Source: Bradyrhizobium sp. CCBAU 53340 (GTDB lineage Bacteria > Pseudomonadota > Alphaproteobacteria > Rhizobiales > Xanthobacteraceae). Taken from it: 64,000 nt of DNA. The notes beneath the pieces are model-generated. The model was not told where the DNA came from. It made no database searches and saw only the letters and a list, made by a program, of their open reading frames with translations. The stretch is from the NCBI RefSeq assembly GCF_015291645.1, contig NZ_CP030055.1:682001-746000 (forward strand), written 5' to 3'. The translations under genes and the position numbers were made by a program. This document shows positions 26,837 to 35,887 of this stretch, piece after piece. The first letter of the stretch is position 1; each line of letters opens with the position of its first letter.

Positions 26837-27370
26837 TTACTTGACCGGTCGCTTCTCGAGCTTCCGCGCCAACGTGCGCCGATGCATGCCCAGCCGCCTC
26901 GCTGCTTCCGAGATGTTGAAATCGGTCTCGATCAGGGTCTGGTGGATGCGCTCCCATTCGAGCGTCTTGATCGAGGTTGGCCGCACGTCCAGCGCGACGT
27001 CGGCGTTGCCTTCGGCCTTGTTGAAGGCGGCTTCGATGTCGTCGGTGTTGGAGGGTTTTGCGAGATAGTGGCAGGCACCCAGCTTGATGGCCTCGACTGC
27101 CGTCGAGATGCTGGCAAAGCCTGTCAGCACAACGATCAGCATCTCCTCATCGTGGGTATGCAGCAGTTCGACGCAGGCAAGGCCCGAGGCGCCGCCGAGC
27201 TTGAGGTCGACCACGGCGTAGCCGAAGGATCTGTCCTCCAGGACCTTCCGGACGTCTTCGATCGATGCGGCGAGCACGACCTCGTAGCCGCGGCGTTCGA
27301 ACGAGCGCTTCAGGGTGCGCGCAAAACCTTCGTCGTCTTCAACGACGATGAGCGAACGGTCAGGCGTCAA
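26837..27370 (-). CDS. regR: Redox response regulator RegR (RegA/PrrA/ActR family)
   Basis: A 177-residue response regulator: an N-terminal receiver with acidic pocket EDDE and phosphoacceptor Asp55 in YAVVDLKLGG, a Lys in LAKPSN, and a C-terminal Fis-type helix-turn-helix (ISEAARRLGMHRRTLARKLEKRPVK). This layout and the near-invariant HTH are hallmarks of the RegA/PrrA/ActR group, which controls respiration, nitrogen and carbon fixation genes in alphaproteobacteria. The start appears to be TTG at 27370, overlapping the regS stop by 11 bases, because the receiver's first strand follows directly and no ATG or GTG is available. Confidence 0.92.
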   Translation of the reverse strand: MTPDRSLIVVEDDEGFARTLKRSFERRGYEVVLAASIEDVRKVLEDRSFGYAVVDLKLGGASGLACVELLHTHDEEMLIVVLTGFASISTAVEAIKLGACHYLAKPSNTDDIEAAFNKAEGNADVALDVRPTSIKTLEWERIHQTLIETDFNISEAARRLGMHRRTLARKLEKRPVK

Positions 27371-28745
27371 AGCTGTCTCCGATCGCGAGCGTGGCGAGAG
27401 GCAGCGTCAGGCGGACGGTAGCACCGCGCTTCCTGTGGTTCTCGGCGGTGACGCTGCCGCCCAGCTTGCGCACCACGTTGACCACCAGGAACAGGCCGAG
27501 CCCGCCGCCGGCGCGGTCCTTGCTCGACTGATAGGGTTTGCCGAGCTGCGCCAGCATTTCCGGCGCGAAGCCCGGGCCGCGGTCGCTGATCGAGAGCACC
27601 AGATTGTCGCCTTCGCGCTCGGCGAGCAGCTCGACCCACTCGCGCGAGACTTCATAGGCATTGTCGAGCACGTTGAAGATGACCTGCTTCAGCGCGATAT
27701 CGGAGACGATCGCGACGTCCTCGCCAAAGGTGTTGACGAAATAGAGCGTCCGCGCCGAGCGGGCATCGCGCCACTCCTCGACCAGCGCGGTGACGAAGGC
27801 GGTCACCGTCGTCGGCGAGGATCCTTCGCCGCGTGCCTCGCCGGCCGACACCAGAATGCCTGTTACGATACTCTTGCAGCGCTGCAGCGAGGTCTCCATC
27901 TCCGTGAGGTCTTCGGCAAGCTCCTGATCGGCGACAAGATCGGGCATGCGGCGCCAGTCGCTGAGGATGACGGAAAGCGAGGCAAGTGGCGTGCCGAGCT
28001 CGTGCGCGGCGCCGGAGGCGAGCAGGCCCATGCGGACGATGTGATCCTGCTCGGCGGCGTGCTGGCGCAGAGCCGCCAGATGCGCATCGCGTTGGCGCAA
28101 ATTCCTGTTAATGCGGGTGACGAACACGACGAGAAGAACAGCGTTGAGCACGAACCCCAGCAGCATGCCCGCGACCGTGAGGCTGTAAGTCTCGCTGATC
28201 GGGTTTGGCGGCAGATCGAGCGGGCGGTAGGCCAGCGTCAGCCAGAGGAAGCTCGCGCAACTGAGCGCCACCAGCGACCAGGTCGAGCGTGCATCGAGCA
28301 GCACCGCGCCGAGCGTGACCTGCAGCAGGAATAGCGAGGTGAAGGGATTGGTGGCGCCGCCGCTGAGGTAAAGCTGCGCGGTCAGCGCGGCGACGTCGAG
28401 CATCAAGGCGACCAGTAGCTCATTGTTGGTGATCGCGGCGCGATGGCGCACCCAGACCAGGCTCGAGACGTTGAGCAATACCAGCGCGCCGATCACCGCG
28501 CCCATCCGCTCCAAGGGCAGCGGAATGCCGAGCCCAAAATGCACGCCGCCGATCGTCACGATCTGGCCGACCACGGCGATCCAGCGCAGCTGGATCAGCA
28601 GCGCCATGTTCTTGCGGTTGGTCTCGTCGTCGGTGGGGGCAGCGCCGATCAGCTCGCTGCGCGCGTCCGCCTGCGATTGCAGCGTGACGGCCAGCTCGCC
28701 CAAATTAGTCCCGTCGTCAGGTCGGTTCGACGATCGTTCCAGCAT
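27360..28745 (-). CDS. regS: Redox sensor histidine kinase RegS (RegB/PrrB/ActS family)
   Basis: A 461-residue membrane kinase with six hydrophobic segments at about residues 50-215. The quinone-binding motif GGATNPF is at 129-135, the H-box GAAHELGTPLASLSV has its phosphorylated His at 249, and Cys290 in LQRCKSIV matches the position of the redox-active cysteine of RegB. The ATP-binding domain has DRGPGFAP and GGLGLFLVVNVV. It senses the redox state of the ubiquinone pool and phosphorylates RegR. The ATG at 28745 lies inside the end of the SURF1 gene. Confidence 0.93.
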   Translation of the reverse strand: MLERSSNRPDDGTNLGELAVTLQSQADARSELIGAAPTDDETNRKNMALLIQLRWIAVVGQIVTIGGVHFGLGIPLPLERMGAVIGALVLLNVSSLVWVRHRAAITNNELLVALMLDVAALTAQLYLSGGATNPFTSLFLLQVTLGAVLLDARSTWSLVALSCASFLWLTLAYRPLDLPPNPISETYSLTVAGMLLGFVLNAVLLVVFVTRINRNLRQRDAHLAALRQHAAEQDHIVRMGLLASGAAHELGTPLASLSVILSDWRRMPDLVADQELAEDLTEMETSLQRCKSIVTGILVSAGEARGEGSSPTTVTAFVTALVEEWRDARSARTLYFVNTFGEDVAIVSDIALKQVIFNVLDNAYEVSREWVELLAEREGDNLVLSISDRGPGFAPEMLAQLGKPYQSSKDRAGGGLGLFLVVNVVRKLGGSVTAENHRKRGATVRLTLPLATLAIGDSFDA

Positions 28746-29577
28746 CTGATCCCGTCCTGCGGGCGGAGGCGTCTGGGCCGCCGGCCGGTTCGTGGACGAA
28801 GCCGTTCAAGGCTTTCTTGCGGCGGAACAGCCCGCCGCGGAATGTGACGAAAAGTCTGCCAGCCAGCATGAAAGCCAGGGCAAACCACGTCAGCGCGTAG
28901 ATCAGGTGGTTATTGGGAAAGCGGACCACGGTCAATCCGCCGATGGGAGCGCCAGCGGATTGTGATCCGGCGTCGGCATCGATGAAGAAGGGCGCCACAT
29001 TCTGGAGATCGCGGGCCTCCGCAATCGCGGCGACATCCCGCGAATACCAGCGGTTGTGCTGGGGCACGTTGTCCCTGAGGAATCCGCCTTTCGGCTCGGT
29101 GATGCGCAAAAGTCCGCTCACCGCGACCGGGCCGTCCGGATTGCCGTCCTGGCGCGTCGATGGGTCGCGCCGCTCCGATGGTACCAAGCCGCGGTTGATC
29201 AGGACGGTGGTGCCGTCGCTGCGCAGAAGCGGCGTCAGCACCCAATAGCCGGGGCCTTCCTCGGTGACAGCCTGAACAAGCGTCTCGCGGTCATGCAGGA
29301 AGCGGCCGGAGACGCCGACATGCCGGTATTCGTCGCTTGCGGCGGTGATCGCCGGCCACGACGCCCTCGGGGGAATGGGCTGCGCAGGGGCATGAATGCG
29401 CTGCTCGACCCGGTCGATCAGCGCCAGCTTCCAGGTGCGGCGCTCGACCTGCCAGACGCCGAGGGACATCAAAACGACGAAAGCGATGAGCGAGAGGACC
29501 GTGAGCCACAGGGACGGACGCTCAGCCCTTGTGGGGCTGCGCGGTTCGTTATCCCCAGGTCTCACGGGATCGCTCAC
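28717..29577 (-). CDS. SURF1 family oxidase assembly protein
   Basis: A 286-residue SURF1 protein, an inner-membrane factor for haem insertion into haem-copper oxidases. It has two transmembrane helices, near the N-terminus (LWLTVLSLIAFVVLMSLGVWQ) and near the C-terminus (NHLIYALTWFALAFMLAGRL), with the SURF1 patterns GVWQVERR, GPGYWVLTPLLR, LINRGLVP, and RFPNNHLIYALTWF. The start is GTG overlapping the cyoD stop (GTGA), which excludes the longer ORF start. Its place directly after cyoD argues that it serves this quinol oxidase. Confidence 0.92.
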   Translation of the reverse strand: MSDPVRPGDNEPRSPTRAERPSLWLTVLSLIAFVVLMSLGVWQVERRTWKLALIDRVEQRIHAPAQPIPPRASWPAITAASDEYRHVGVSGRFLHDRETLVQAVTEEGPGYWVLTPLLRSDGTTVLINRGLVPSERRDPSTRQDGNPDGPVAVSGLLRITEPKGGFLRDNVPQHNRWYSRDVAAIAEARDLQNVAPFFIDADAGSQSAGAPIGGLTVVRFPNNHLIYALTWFALAFMLAGRLFVTFRGGLFRRKKALNGFVHEPAGGPDASARRTGSDAGTIVEPT

Positions 29578-29954
29578 TTCATTCCCGTCATCTCGTGGAT
29601 CGGCATCATGTTGCTGTTGAGGTGGTTCATCACCCACAGCGAACCGGACAGCGCGATCACCACCATCACGATGGTGAAGATCAGCGCCATCATGCTCCAG
29701 CCGTTCTCAGACTTCGGGCTCATGTGCAGGAAGTAGATCATGTGCACGACGATCTGCACGATCGCGAATGCCATGATGACGAGCGCGGTGATCTGCTTGC
29801 TCGGCAGCGTGCCGCTCATCACCAGCCAGAATGGGATCGCGGTGAGCACCACCGAGAGTACGAAACCGAGCATGTAGCCCGAGAACGTGCTGTGGGCGTG
29901 GCCGTCGTCGTGGTGATGGTCGCCTGCGTGCGCGGCGTGGGTATCGGTGCTCAT
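29574..29954 (-). CDS. cyoD: Cytochrome bo ubiquinol oxidase subunit IV
   Basis: A 126-residue subunit with three transmembrane helices (GYMLGFVLSVVLTAIPFWLVM, ALVIMAFAIVQIVVHMIYFLHM, MMALIFTIVMVVIALSGSLWVM). The N-terminus has a His-rich stretch, HAGDHHHDDGHAH. CyoD assists assembly of the bo-type oxidase. ATG at 29954 overlaps the cyoC stop (ATGA), which fixes the start. Confidence 0.95.
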   Translation of the reverse strand: MSTDTHAAHAGDHHHDDGHAHSTFSGYMLGFVLSVVLTAIPFWLVMSGTLPSKQITALVIMAFAIVQIVVHMIYFLHMSPKSENGWSMMALIFTIVMVVIALSGSLWVMNHLNSNMMPIHEMTGMK

Positions 29955-30580
29955 CGCAGAACTCCCAGGAGATAGACGAAGGTGAAGACGCCGATCCAGA
30001 CCACATCGAGGAAGTGCCAGAACATCGACAGGCACATCAGGCGGCGGCGGTTGGCCTCGATCAGGCCGAAGCGCCAGACCTGCACCATCAGCGTCACCAG
30101 CCAGATCAGGCCGCAGGATACGTGCAGGCCGTGGGTGCCGACCAGGGTGAAGAAGGCGGACAGGAAGGCGCTGCGCTGGGGCGTCGCGCCCTCATGGATC
30201 ATGTGGGCGAACTCGGTGAGCTCGATGCCGATGAAGGCCGCGCCGAACAGGCCGGTGATCAGGAGCCACATCTGCGTCTGCGCGATCTTGTTCTGCTGCA
30301 TCGTCAGCATGGCAAAACCGTAGGTGATCGACGACAGCAGCAGCATCGAGGTGTTCACCGCGACCAGGTTGAGGTCGAACAAATCCTTCGGTGCGGGCCC
30401 GGCGGCGTAGTTGGCGCCGAGCACGCCGAAGGCGGCGAACAGCATCGCGAAGATGAGACAGTCGCTCATCAGGTAGATCCAGAAGCCGAGCGAGGTGCTG
30501 TAGCCTTCCGGATGCGGATGTTCGTCGGCGAGATAGAAGACCGGCTCGCCGGTTTGGGTGGGATTGACAGCGACAGTCAT
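29951..30580 (-). CDS. cyoC: Cytochrome bo ubiquinol oxidase subunit III
   Basis: A 209-residue integral membrane protein with five transmembrane helices, the standard CyoC length. Signatures include GFWIYLMSDCLIFAMLFAAF, LTEFAHMIHEGATPQRSAFLSAFFTLVGTHGLHV, and MFWHFLDVVWIGVFTFVYLLG. It has no metal cofactors and stabilises the core subunit. The ATG follows the cyoB stop directly (TAAATG). Confidence 0.96.
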   Translation of the reverse strand: MTVAVNPTQTGEPVFYLADEHPHPEGYSTSLGFWIYLMSDCLIFAMLFAAFGVLGANYAAGPAPKDLFDLNLVAVNTSMLLLSSITYGFAMLTMQQNKIAQTQMWLLITGLFGAAFIGIELTEFAHMIHEGATPQRSAFLSAFFTLVGTHGLHVSCGLIWLVTLMVQVWRFGLIEANRRRLMCLSMFWHFLDVVWIGVFTFVYLLGVLR

Positions 30581-32578
30581 TTACTTGGCTCCGGCGAGCA
30601 GTTTGGTGCGCGCATCCTCGGCCCGGATGACATCGTCAGCCGGAATGTCGAAGTCGCGGTGATAGTTGAAAGTGTGGCCGATCCCGACGGCGAGCATCGC
30701 GATGAAGCTCAACGCGGCCAGCCACCACATGTACCAGATCAGACCAAAACCCATCGCGGTGGCGAAGCCGGCGAGGATGATGCCGGTGCCGGTGCTGCTC
30801 GGCATGTGGATCGGCCTGAACCCGGTCAGCGGGCGCTGATAGCCGCGCTTCTTCATGTCCCACCATGCGTCATTGTCGTGAACGACGGGGGTGAAGGCGA
30901 AGTTGTAGTCCGGCGGCGGCGAGGACGTTGCCCATTCCAGCGTGCGCGCGTCCCAGAGATCGCCGGTGACGTCCTTGAGCTGCTCGCGCTTGAGGAAGGA
31001 GACCGCGAACTGCATCAGCATCGAGAGAATGCCGAGGAAGACGAGGACGGCACCGATTGCGGCGATGACGAACCAGATCTGGAGCGAGGGGTCGTCGAAC
31101 ACGCGCAGGCGGCGGGTCACGCCCATCAAGCCGAGTACGTAGAGCGGCATGAAGGCCATGTAGAAGCCGGTGACCCAGAACCAGAACGACATCTTGCCCC
31201 AGAACGGATCGAGCCTGAAGCCGAACGCCTTCGGGAACCAGTAGTTGATGCCGGCGAATGCTCCGAACACCACGCCGCCGATGATCACATTGTGGAAGTG
31301 CGCGATCAGGAACAGGCTGTTGTGCAGGACGAAGTCGGCGGGCGGCACCGCGAGCAGCACGCCGGTCATGCCGCCGATCACGAAAGTCAGCATGAAGGCG
31401 ATCGTCCACATCATCGGCAGCTCGTAGCGGATGCGGCCGCGATACATCGTGAACAGCCAGTTGAACATCTTCGCGCCCGTCGGGATCGAGATGATCATCG
31501 TGGTGATGCCGAAGAACGAGTTGACGCTGGCGCCCGAGCCCATCGTGAAGAAGTGGTGCAGCCACACCAGGTACGACAGGATGGTGATGACGACCGTGGC
31601 GTAGACCATCGAGGTGTAGCCGAACAGCCGCTTGCCGGAGAAGGTCGAGGTGACCTCCGAGAAGATGCCGAAGGCGGGGAGAACCAGGATGTAGACTTCA
31701 GGATGTCCCCAGATCCAGATCAGGTTCACGTACATCATCGGGCTGCCGCCGAAATCGTTCGTGAAGAAGTTGGTGCCGACGTAGCGATCGAGCGAGAGCA
31801 GCGCGAGCACGACGGTCAGGACCGGGAAGGAGGCGACGATCAGGATGTTGGTGCAGAGCGAGGTCCAGGTGAACACCGGCATCCGCATCATGGTCATGCC
31901 GGGGCAGCGCAGCTTGACGATGGTGCAGATCAGGTTGATGCCCGATAGCGTCGTTCCGACGCCGGCGACCTGCAATCCCCATATGTAATAGTCGACGCCG
32001 ACGTCTGGACTGTAGCCGATGTTGGACAGCGGCGGATAAGCCAGCCAGCCGGTGCGGGCGAATTCGCCGATGAACAGCGAGAGCATCACCAACACCGCGC
32101 CGCCGACCGTCATCCAGAAGCTGAAATTGTTCAGGAACGGGAACGACACGTCGCGGGCGCCGATCTGCAGCGGCACCACGAAGTTCATCAGGCCCGTCAC
32201 CAGCGGCATCGCCACGAAGAAGATCATGATGACGCCGTGGGCGGTGAAGACCTGATCGTAGTGATGGGCGGGCAGGAAGCCTTCCGAGCCGTTGAATGCC
32301 ATCGCCTGTTGCGCGCGCATCATGAGGGCATCGGCGAAGCCCCGCAGCAGCATCACGATGCCGAGGATCATGTACATGACGCCGATGCGCTTGTGGTCCA
32401 CGCTGGTGAACCATTCGCGCCAGAGATAGCCCCAGAGACGGAAGTAGGTCAGGCCGGCGAGCAGCGTGATGCCGCCGAGCGCGACGACCGCGAAGGTGCC
32501 GACGAGGATCGGCTCGTGCAGCGGCAGCGAATCGATGCCGAGCCGGCCGAAGATGAGCTTGAGAAGATCAGGAGACAT
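30581..32578 (-). CDS. cyoB: Cytochrome bo ubiquinol oxidase subunit I
   Basis: A 665-residue catalytic subunit, close to the 663 residues of the E. coli protein. Haem and copper ligands are visible: [10 protein letters not shown] (low-spin haem His), [15 protein letters not shown] (CuB His and the crosslinked Tyr), [10 protein letters not shown] (two CuB His) and [10 protein letters not shown] (haem ligands). The N-terminus has the extra CyoB-type helix before [10 protein letters not shown]. It reduces oxygen to water and pumps protons at the cytoplasmic membrane. It lies 11 bases after the cyoA stop. Confidence 0.97.
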   Translation of the reverse strand: MSPDLLKLIFGRLGIDSLPLHEPILVGTFAVVALGGITLLAGLTYFRLWGYLWREWFTSVDHKRIGVMYMILGIVMLLRGFADALMMRAQQAMAFNGSEGFLPAHHYDQVFTAHGVIMIFFVAMPLVTGLMNFVVPLQIGARDVSFPFLNNFSFWMTVGGAVLVMLSLFIGEFARTGWLAYPPLSNIGYSPDVGVDYYIWGLQVAGVGTTLSGINLICTIVKLRCPGMTMMRMPVFTWTSLCTNILIVASFPVLTVVLALLSLDRYVGTNFFTNDFGGSPMMYVNLIWIWGHPEVYILVLPAFGIFSEVTSTFSGKRLFGYTSMVYATVVITILSYLVWLHHFFTMGSGASVNSFFGITTMIISIPTGAKMFNWLFTMYRGRIRYELPMMWTIAFMLTFVIGGMTGVLLAVPPADFVLHNSLFLIAHFHNVIIGGVVFGAFAGINYWFPKAFGFRLDPFWGKMSFWFWVTGFYMAFMPLYVLGLMGVTRRLRVFDDPSLQIWFVIAAIGAVLVFLGILSMLMQFAVSFLKREQLKDVTGDLWDARTLEWATSSPPPDYNFAFTPVVHDNDAWWDMKKRGYQRPLTGFRPIHMPSSTGTGIILAGFATAMGFGLIWYMWWLAALSFIAMLAVGIGHTFNYHRDFDIPADDVIRAEDARTKLLAGAK

Positions 32579-32589
32579 GCGAGCTCTCT

Positions 32590-33765
32590 TTAGGAGTCTG
32601 ACTTCAGGGAGTCTGACTTGGGACGTTGTCCGAGGAAGAAGGACGGGGACTTCAGCGGCGCGAAGGTCGGCCGCTTCAGGCCGGCGCCGAGAAGCGGCGC
32701 GGTGTCGAGCGGCGCCTTGATCGACGCCGTGGTCTGGCCTTGCGGCGCATCCGGCGTACAGGTGCCGGCGACGAAAACAGGCTCGGGACCGAGGGCGGTG
32801 CCGCGGCGGGCGTACTTGTCGTAGGAGAGCGGCAGGGTGTTGTTCAGGCCCTCATGGCCGTTGCCGCCCTTGGCGTCGATCGCCATCATCTCGCTCTGGC
32901 ACATCTTGCCGGTCTCGACGCACATGTTGAGGATCAGGCGGTAGAGATCGGAGTCGACCGTGCCCCAGCGGCGCACCGGCTCGTTCTCGCTGGGCTTTTC
33001 GAGCTGGAGATATTCGCCGCGGCCGAGCGAGCCGCCGGCCGATTTGGCCTGCGCGACCCAGGCGTCAAAGCCCTTGTCGTCGAGGCCCTGGAAGTTGAAG
33101 TGCATGCCGGAGAAGCCGGCACCGCTGTAGTTGGCGGAGAAGCCTTTGTAGGTGCCGGCGTGGTTCACGACCGCGTGGAGCTTCGTCTCCATGCCCGGCA
33201 TCGCATAGATCTGGCCGGCGAGCGCGGGGATGTAGAACGAGTTCATCACCGAGGAGGCGGTGATACGGAAGTTGATCGGACGATCGACGGGAGCCGCCAG
33301 ATCGTTGACGGTGGCGATGCCGTAGTCCGGATAGATAAAGAGCCACTTCCAATCGAGCGCGACGACATCGACCTCGAGCGGTGCCTTGGACTGGTCGATC
33401 GTGCGGTCGGCATGGATGCGGCCGAGCGTGCGATAGGGGTCGAGCAGGTGGGTGCCCATCCAGGTCAGCGCGCCCAGGCAGACGATGATCAAGAGCGGCG
33501 CCGACCAGATCACCAGTTCGAGCTTGGTCGAGTGATCCCAATCCGGCTCGTAGCGCGCCGATTTGTTGGACTGGCGGTAGCGCCAGGCGAACAGCACCGT
33601 CAGCGCCATCACGGGGACGACGATCAAAAGCATCAGGACGGTGGAGATGATGACGAGGTCGCGCTGTTGCGCTGCGATATCGCCGGCAGGCGCCAGCACG
33701 ACGTAATTGCAGCCGCTAAGCGCAGCCACCAGAGGTAGCAGCGCCAGGATCTTGAGACGGGACAC
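32590..33765 (-). CDS. cyoA: Cytochrome bo ubiquinol oxidase subunit II, lipoprotein
   Basis: A 391-residue subunit II without CuA ligands, as expected for quinol oxidases. A lipoprotein signal [15 protein letters not shown] is followed by two transmembrane helices ([24 protein letters not shown] and [19 protein letters not shown]) and a periplasmic cupredoxin domain ([35 protein letters not shown]). It is longer than E. coli CyoA owing to a C-terminal extension of about 90 residues rich in Lys, Pro, Ser. GTG at 33765 was chosen because it places the signal at the N-terminus; the longer frame runs through the divergent promoter. Confidence 0.93.
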   Translation of the reverse strand: MSRLKILALLPLVAALSGCNYVVLAPAGDIAAQQRDLVIISTVLMLLIVVPVMALTVLFAWRYRQSNKSARYEPDWDHSTKLELVIWSAPLLIIVCLGALTWMGTHLLDPYRTLGRIHADRTIDQSKAPLEVDVVALDWKWLFIYPDYGIATVNDLAAPVDRPINFRITASSVMNSFYIPALAGQIYAMPGMETKLHAVVNHAGTYKGFSANYSGAGFSGMHFNFQGLDDKGFDAWVAQAKSAGGSLGRGEYLQLEKPSENEPVRRWGTVDSDLYRLILNMCVETGKMCQSEMMAIDAKGGNGHEGLNNTLPLSYDKYARRGTALGPEPVFVAGTCTPDAPQGQTTASIKAPLDTAPLLGAGLKRPTFAPLKSPSFFLGQRPKSDSLKSDS

Positions 33766-33832
33766 GGGCCGAGCCTTATGAGAATGAGTTTCCTTTGCGG
33801 GGCCAATGGGTAGCTGCGGCGCAGCAATCCGG

Positions 33833-33855
33833 ACATTGGACAATTTGTCCAATGT
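33833..33855. promoter_or_regulatory. Perfect long palindrome between cyoA and MFS gene
   Basis: Arms ACATTGGACA and TGTCCAATGT are exact complements separated by ATT. It lies in the 182-base divergent region, 68 bases upstream of cyoA and 92 bases upstream of the transporter start. Size and symmetry fit a dimeric repressor or activator site; the cognate regulator is unknown. Confidence 0.7.
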
Positions 33856-33947
33856 TGCAGTGCGGGATGGTGGGTCAAACAAGGCCAGATTGCCTGGCGT
33901 CCCGCCGGGCGGTCGGCTTTGGTTTTCAGGACGTTAAGGGCACACGC

Positions 33948-35285
33948 ATGGCGACGGCACAGACCCCCGCAATGGCAGACATCCACTCGGGCGAGCATGG
34001 CCACGACCAGGCCAGTCCCGGCGAGATCGCCATCGGCGTCATCATCGGCCGCACCTCGGAATTCTTCGACTTCTTCGTCTACGCGATCGCCTCGGTGATC
34101 GTGTTCCCGCGCCTCGTGTTTCCGTTCACGAGCGAGCTGACCGGCACCCTCTATTCCTTCATGATCTTCGCGCTGGCCTTCGTTGCCCGGCCGATCGGGA
34201 CCGTCATTTTCATGACGGTCGACCGCGAATACGGCAAGACGGCCAAGCTGGTCTCGGCGCTGTTCCTGCTCGGCACCGCCACCGTGGCGCTCGCCTTCCT
34301 GCCCGGCTATTCCGAGATCGGCGCTGCCGCGATCTGGCTGCTGGCGCTGGCGCGTCTCGCACAGGGTCTGGCCTGGGGCGGCGCCTGGGATGGCATGGCC
34401 TCGCTGCTGGCGCTGAACGCGCCGGCCTCGCAGCGTGGCTGGTATGCGATGGTGCCGCAACTCGGTGCACCGCTCGGCCTGATCGTGGCGAGCGCGCTGT
34501 TCGCCTATTTCGCCGGCAACCTCTCGGCGGAGGATTTCTTCGACTGGGGCTGGCGCTATCCGTTCTTCGTCGCCTTCGCCATCAACGTCGTGGCGCTGTT
34601 CGCGCGCCTGCGCATGGTGACCACAGAGGAATACGCCTCGCTGTTCGAGACTCGCGAATTGCAGCCCTCGCGCATCTCCGACACCGTTGCCCGCGAAGGC
34701 CACAACATCATGCTCGGCGCGTTTGCGCCGCTGGCGAGCTTCGCGCTGTTCCACATGGTCACGGTGTTTCCGCTGTCCTGGGTGTTCCTGTTCACCCGCG
34801 AAAGCCCGGTGCGCTTCTTGATCATCGAGATCGTCGCCGCCGTGTTCGGCGTCGCCGCGATCGTGGTCTCCGGGATCATCGCCGACCGGGTCGGCCGCAA
34901 GTCGCTGCTGATGGGATCGGCGATCGCGATTGCGATCTACAGCGGCTTTGCTCCGCAGCTGCTCGATGCCGGCGCGTTTGGCGAGACCATCTACATGGTG
35001 ATCGGATTCATCCTGCTCGGCCTCTCCTTCGGCCAGTCCTCGGGCGCCATCGCCTCGAACTTCAAGCAGATGTACCGCTACACGGCTTCTGCCCTGACCT
35101 CGGACATGGCCTGGCTGTTCGGCGCCGGCTTCGCGCCGCTGGTCGCGCTGCTGCTCGCGACCAATCTCGGGGTCATCGCCTCGGGTGCCTACCTGCTCTC
35201 GGGCGCGTTCTGGACCCTGCTCGCGCTCTGGCTCAGCGGCCAGCGCGAGGCGGGCGACATGGACGCGGGTAAATCTTCGAACTGA
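33948..35285 (+). CDS. Major facilitator superfamily transporter
   Basis: A 445-residue transporter with about 12 hydrophobic segments. The style is that of the metabolite:H+ symporter group: an N-terminal helix starts after GEIAIGVIIGRTSEFFDFFVYAIASVIVFPRLVF, the loop between helices 2 and 3 has RPIGTVIFMTVDREYGK, and the middle loop has RVGRKSLLMGS after helix 8. The substrate is not evident. ATG at 33948 gives a hydrophilic MATAQTPAMADIHSGEHGHDQ leader. It is divergent from cyoA and shares the palindromic region with it, so joint regulation is possible. Confidence 0.85.
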   Translation: MATAQTPAMADIHSGEHGHDQASPGEIAIGVIIGRTSEFFDFFVYAIASVIVFPRLVFPFTSELTGTLYSFMIFALAFVARPIGTVIFMTVDREYGKTAKLVSALFLLGTATVALAFLPGYSEIGAAAIWLLALARLAQGLAWGGAWDGMASLLALNAPASQRGWYAMVPQLGAPLGLIVASALFAYFAGNLSAEDFFDWGWRYPFFVAFAINVVALFARLRMVTTEEYASLFETRELQPSRISDTVAREGHNIMLGAFAPLASFALFHMVTVFPLSWVFLFTRESPVRFLIIEIVAAVFGVAAIVVSGIIADRVGRKSLLMGSAIAIAIYSGFAPQLLDAGAFGETIYMVIGFILLGLSFGQSSGAIASNFKQMYRYTASALTSDMAWLFGAGFAPLVALLLATNLGVIASGAYLLSGAFWTLLALWLSGQREAGDMDAGKSSN

Positions 35286-35340
35286 CGGGAATAAAATTCG
35301 GCCGGGACGATCCTGTTTGCTGCCGCAAACAGGAGATCAC

Positions 35341-35736
35341 ATGAACGTTCGGTCGAATTCCGTCCTCCCGCGATGCACGATAAGCCTCGCCGCCGTCGCG
35401 ATTGCGCTTCTGTGCGCAGCCGGGCCCGCCGGCGCGACCGGCAATGCCGCGCGCGGCCAGACGCTCTACAAGGGGTGCGCCGACTGCCACTCGATCAACG
35501 AGAACGGCGTCGGTCCGATGCACAAGGGTGTGGTCGGGCGCAAGGCGGGCAGCGTTCCCGGCTATGACTACTCGCCCGATCTGAAGAACTCGGGGATCGT
35601 CTGGACCGAGGAAAACCTCGACAAATGGCTGACCGGGCCGCAAGCCATGGTGCCGGAAACCAAGATGTTCTTCGATGTGCCGGACGCGCAGGATCGCGCC
35701 GATATCATCGCGTATTTGAAAGAGAAGGCCAAGTAG
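35341..35736 (+). CDS. Soluble class I cytochrome c
   Basis: A 131-residue periplasmic cytochrome c. The signal peptide covers residues 1-33 (ISLAAVAIALLCAAGPAGA). The haem motif CADCH follows (about residues 46-50), with the axial Met probably in PETKMFFDV. The sequence TLYKGCADCHSINENGVGPMHKGVVGRKAGS matches mitochondrial-type c2 proteins. It lies 55 bases after the MFS gene, possibly co-transcribed. It could carry electrons to a cytochrome c oxidase, but the neighbouring cyo enzyme uses quinol instead. Confidence 0.9.
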   Translation: MNVRSNSVLPRCTISLAAVAIALLCAAGPAGATGNAARGQTLYKGCADCHSINENGVGPMHKGVVGRKAGSVPGYDYSPDLKNSGIVWTEENLDKWLTGPQAMVPETKMFFDVPDAQDRADIIAYLKEKAK

Positions 35737-35754
35737 AGCGGCGGAGCAGATCTC

Positions 35755-35843
35755 GTAGGGTGGGCAAAGCGAAGCGTGCCCACCATCTGTCGCCATCATT
35801 GATGGATCGTGGGCACGGCGCGTTGCGCCTTTGCCCACCCTAC
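35755..35843. repeat. Inverted repeat, family E (GTAGGGTGGGCAAAG)
   Basis: GTAGGGTGGGCAAAGCGAAG at the left and CCTTTGCCCACCCTAC at the right, with inner CGTGCCCAC / GTGGGCACG. It is located between convergent cytochrome c and protease genes; could act as a transcription end on either strand. Confidence 0.75.
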
Positions 35844-35887
35844 GGCACTGTCTTCGTCGTTGAAATCCCAAGTCCGCTCAACGCACG

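Noticed and set aside
30014..31948. 644-codon frame opposite cyoC/cyoB
   Set aside because: Antisense to a strongly conserved operon; highly charged sequence typical of a shadow frame.
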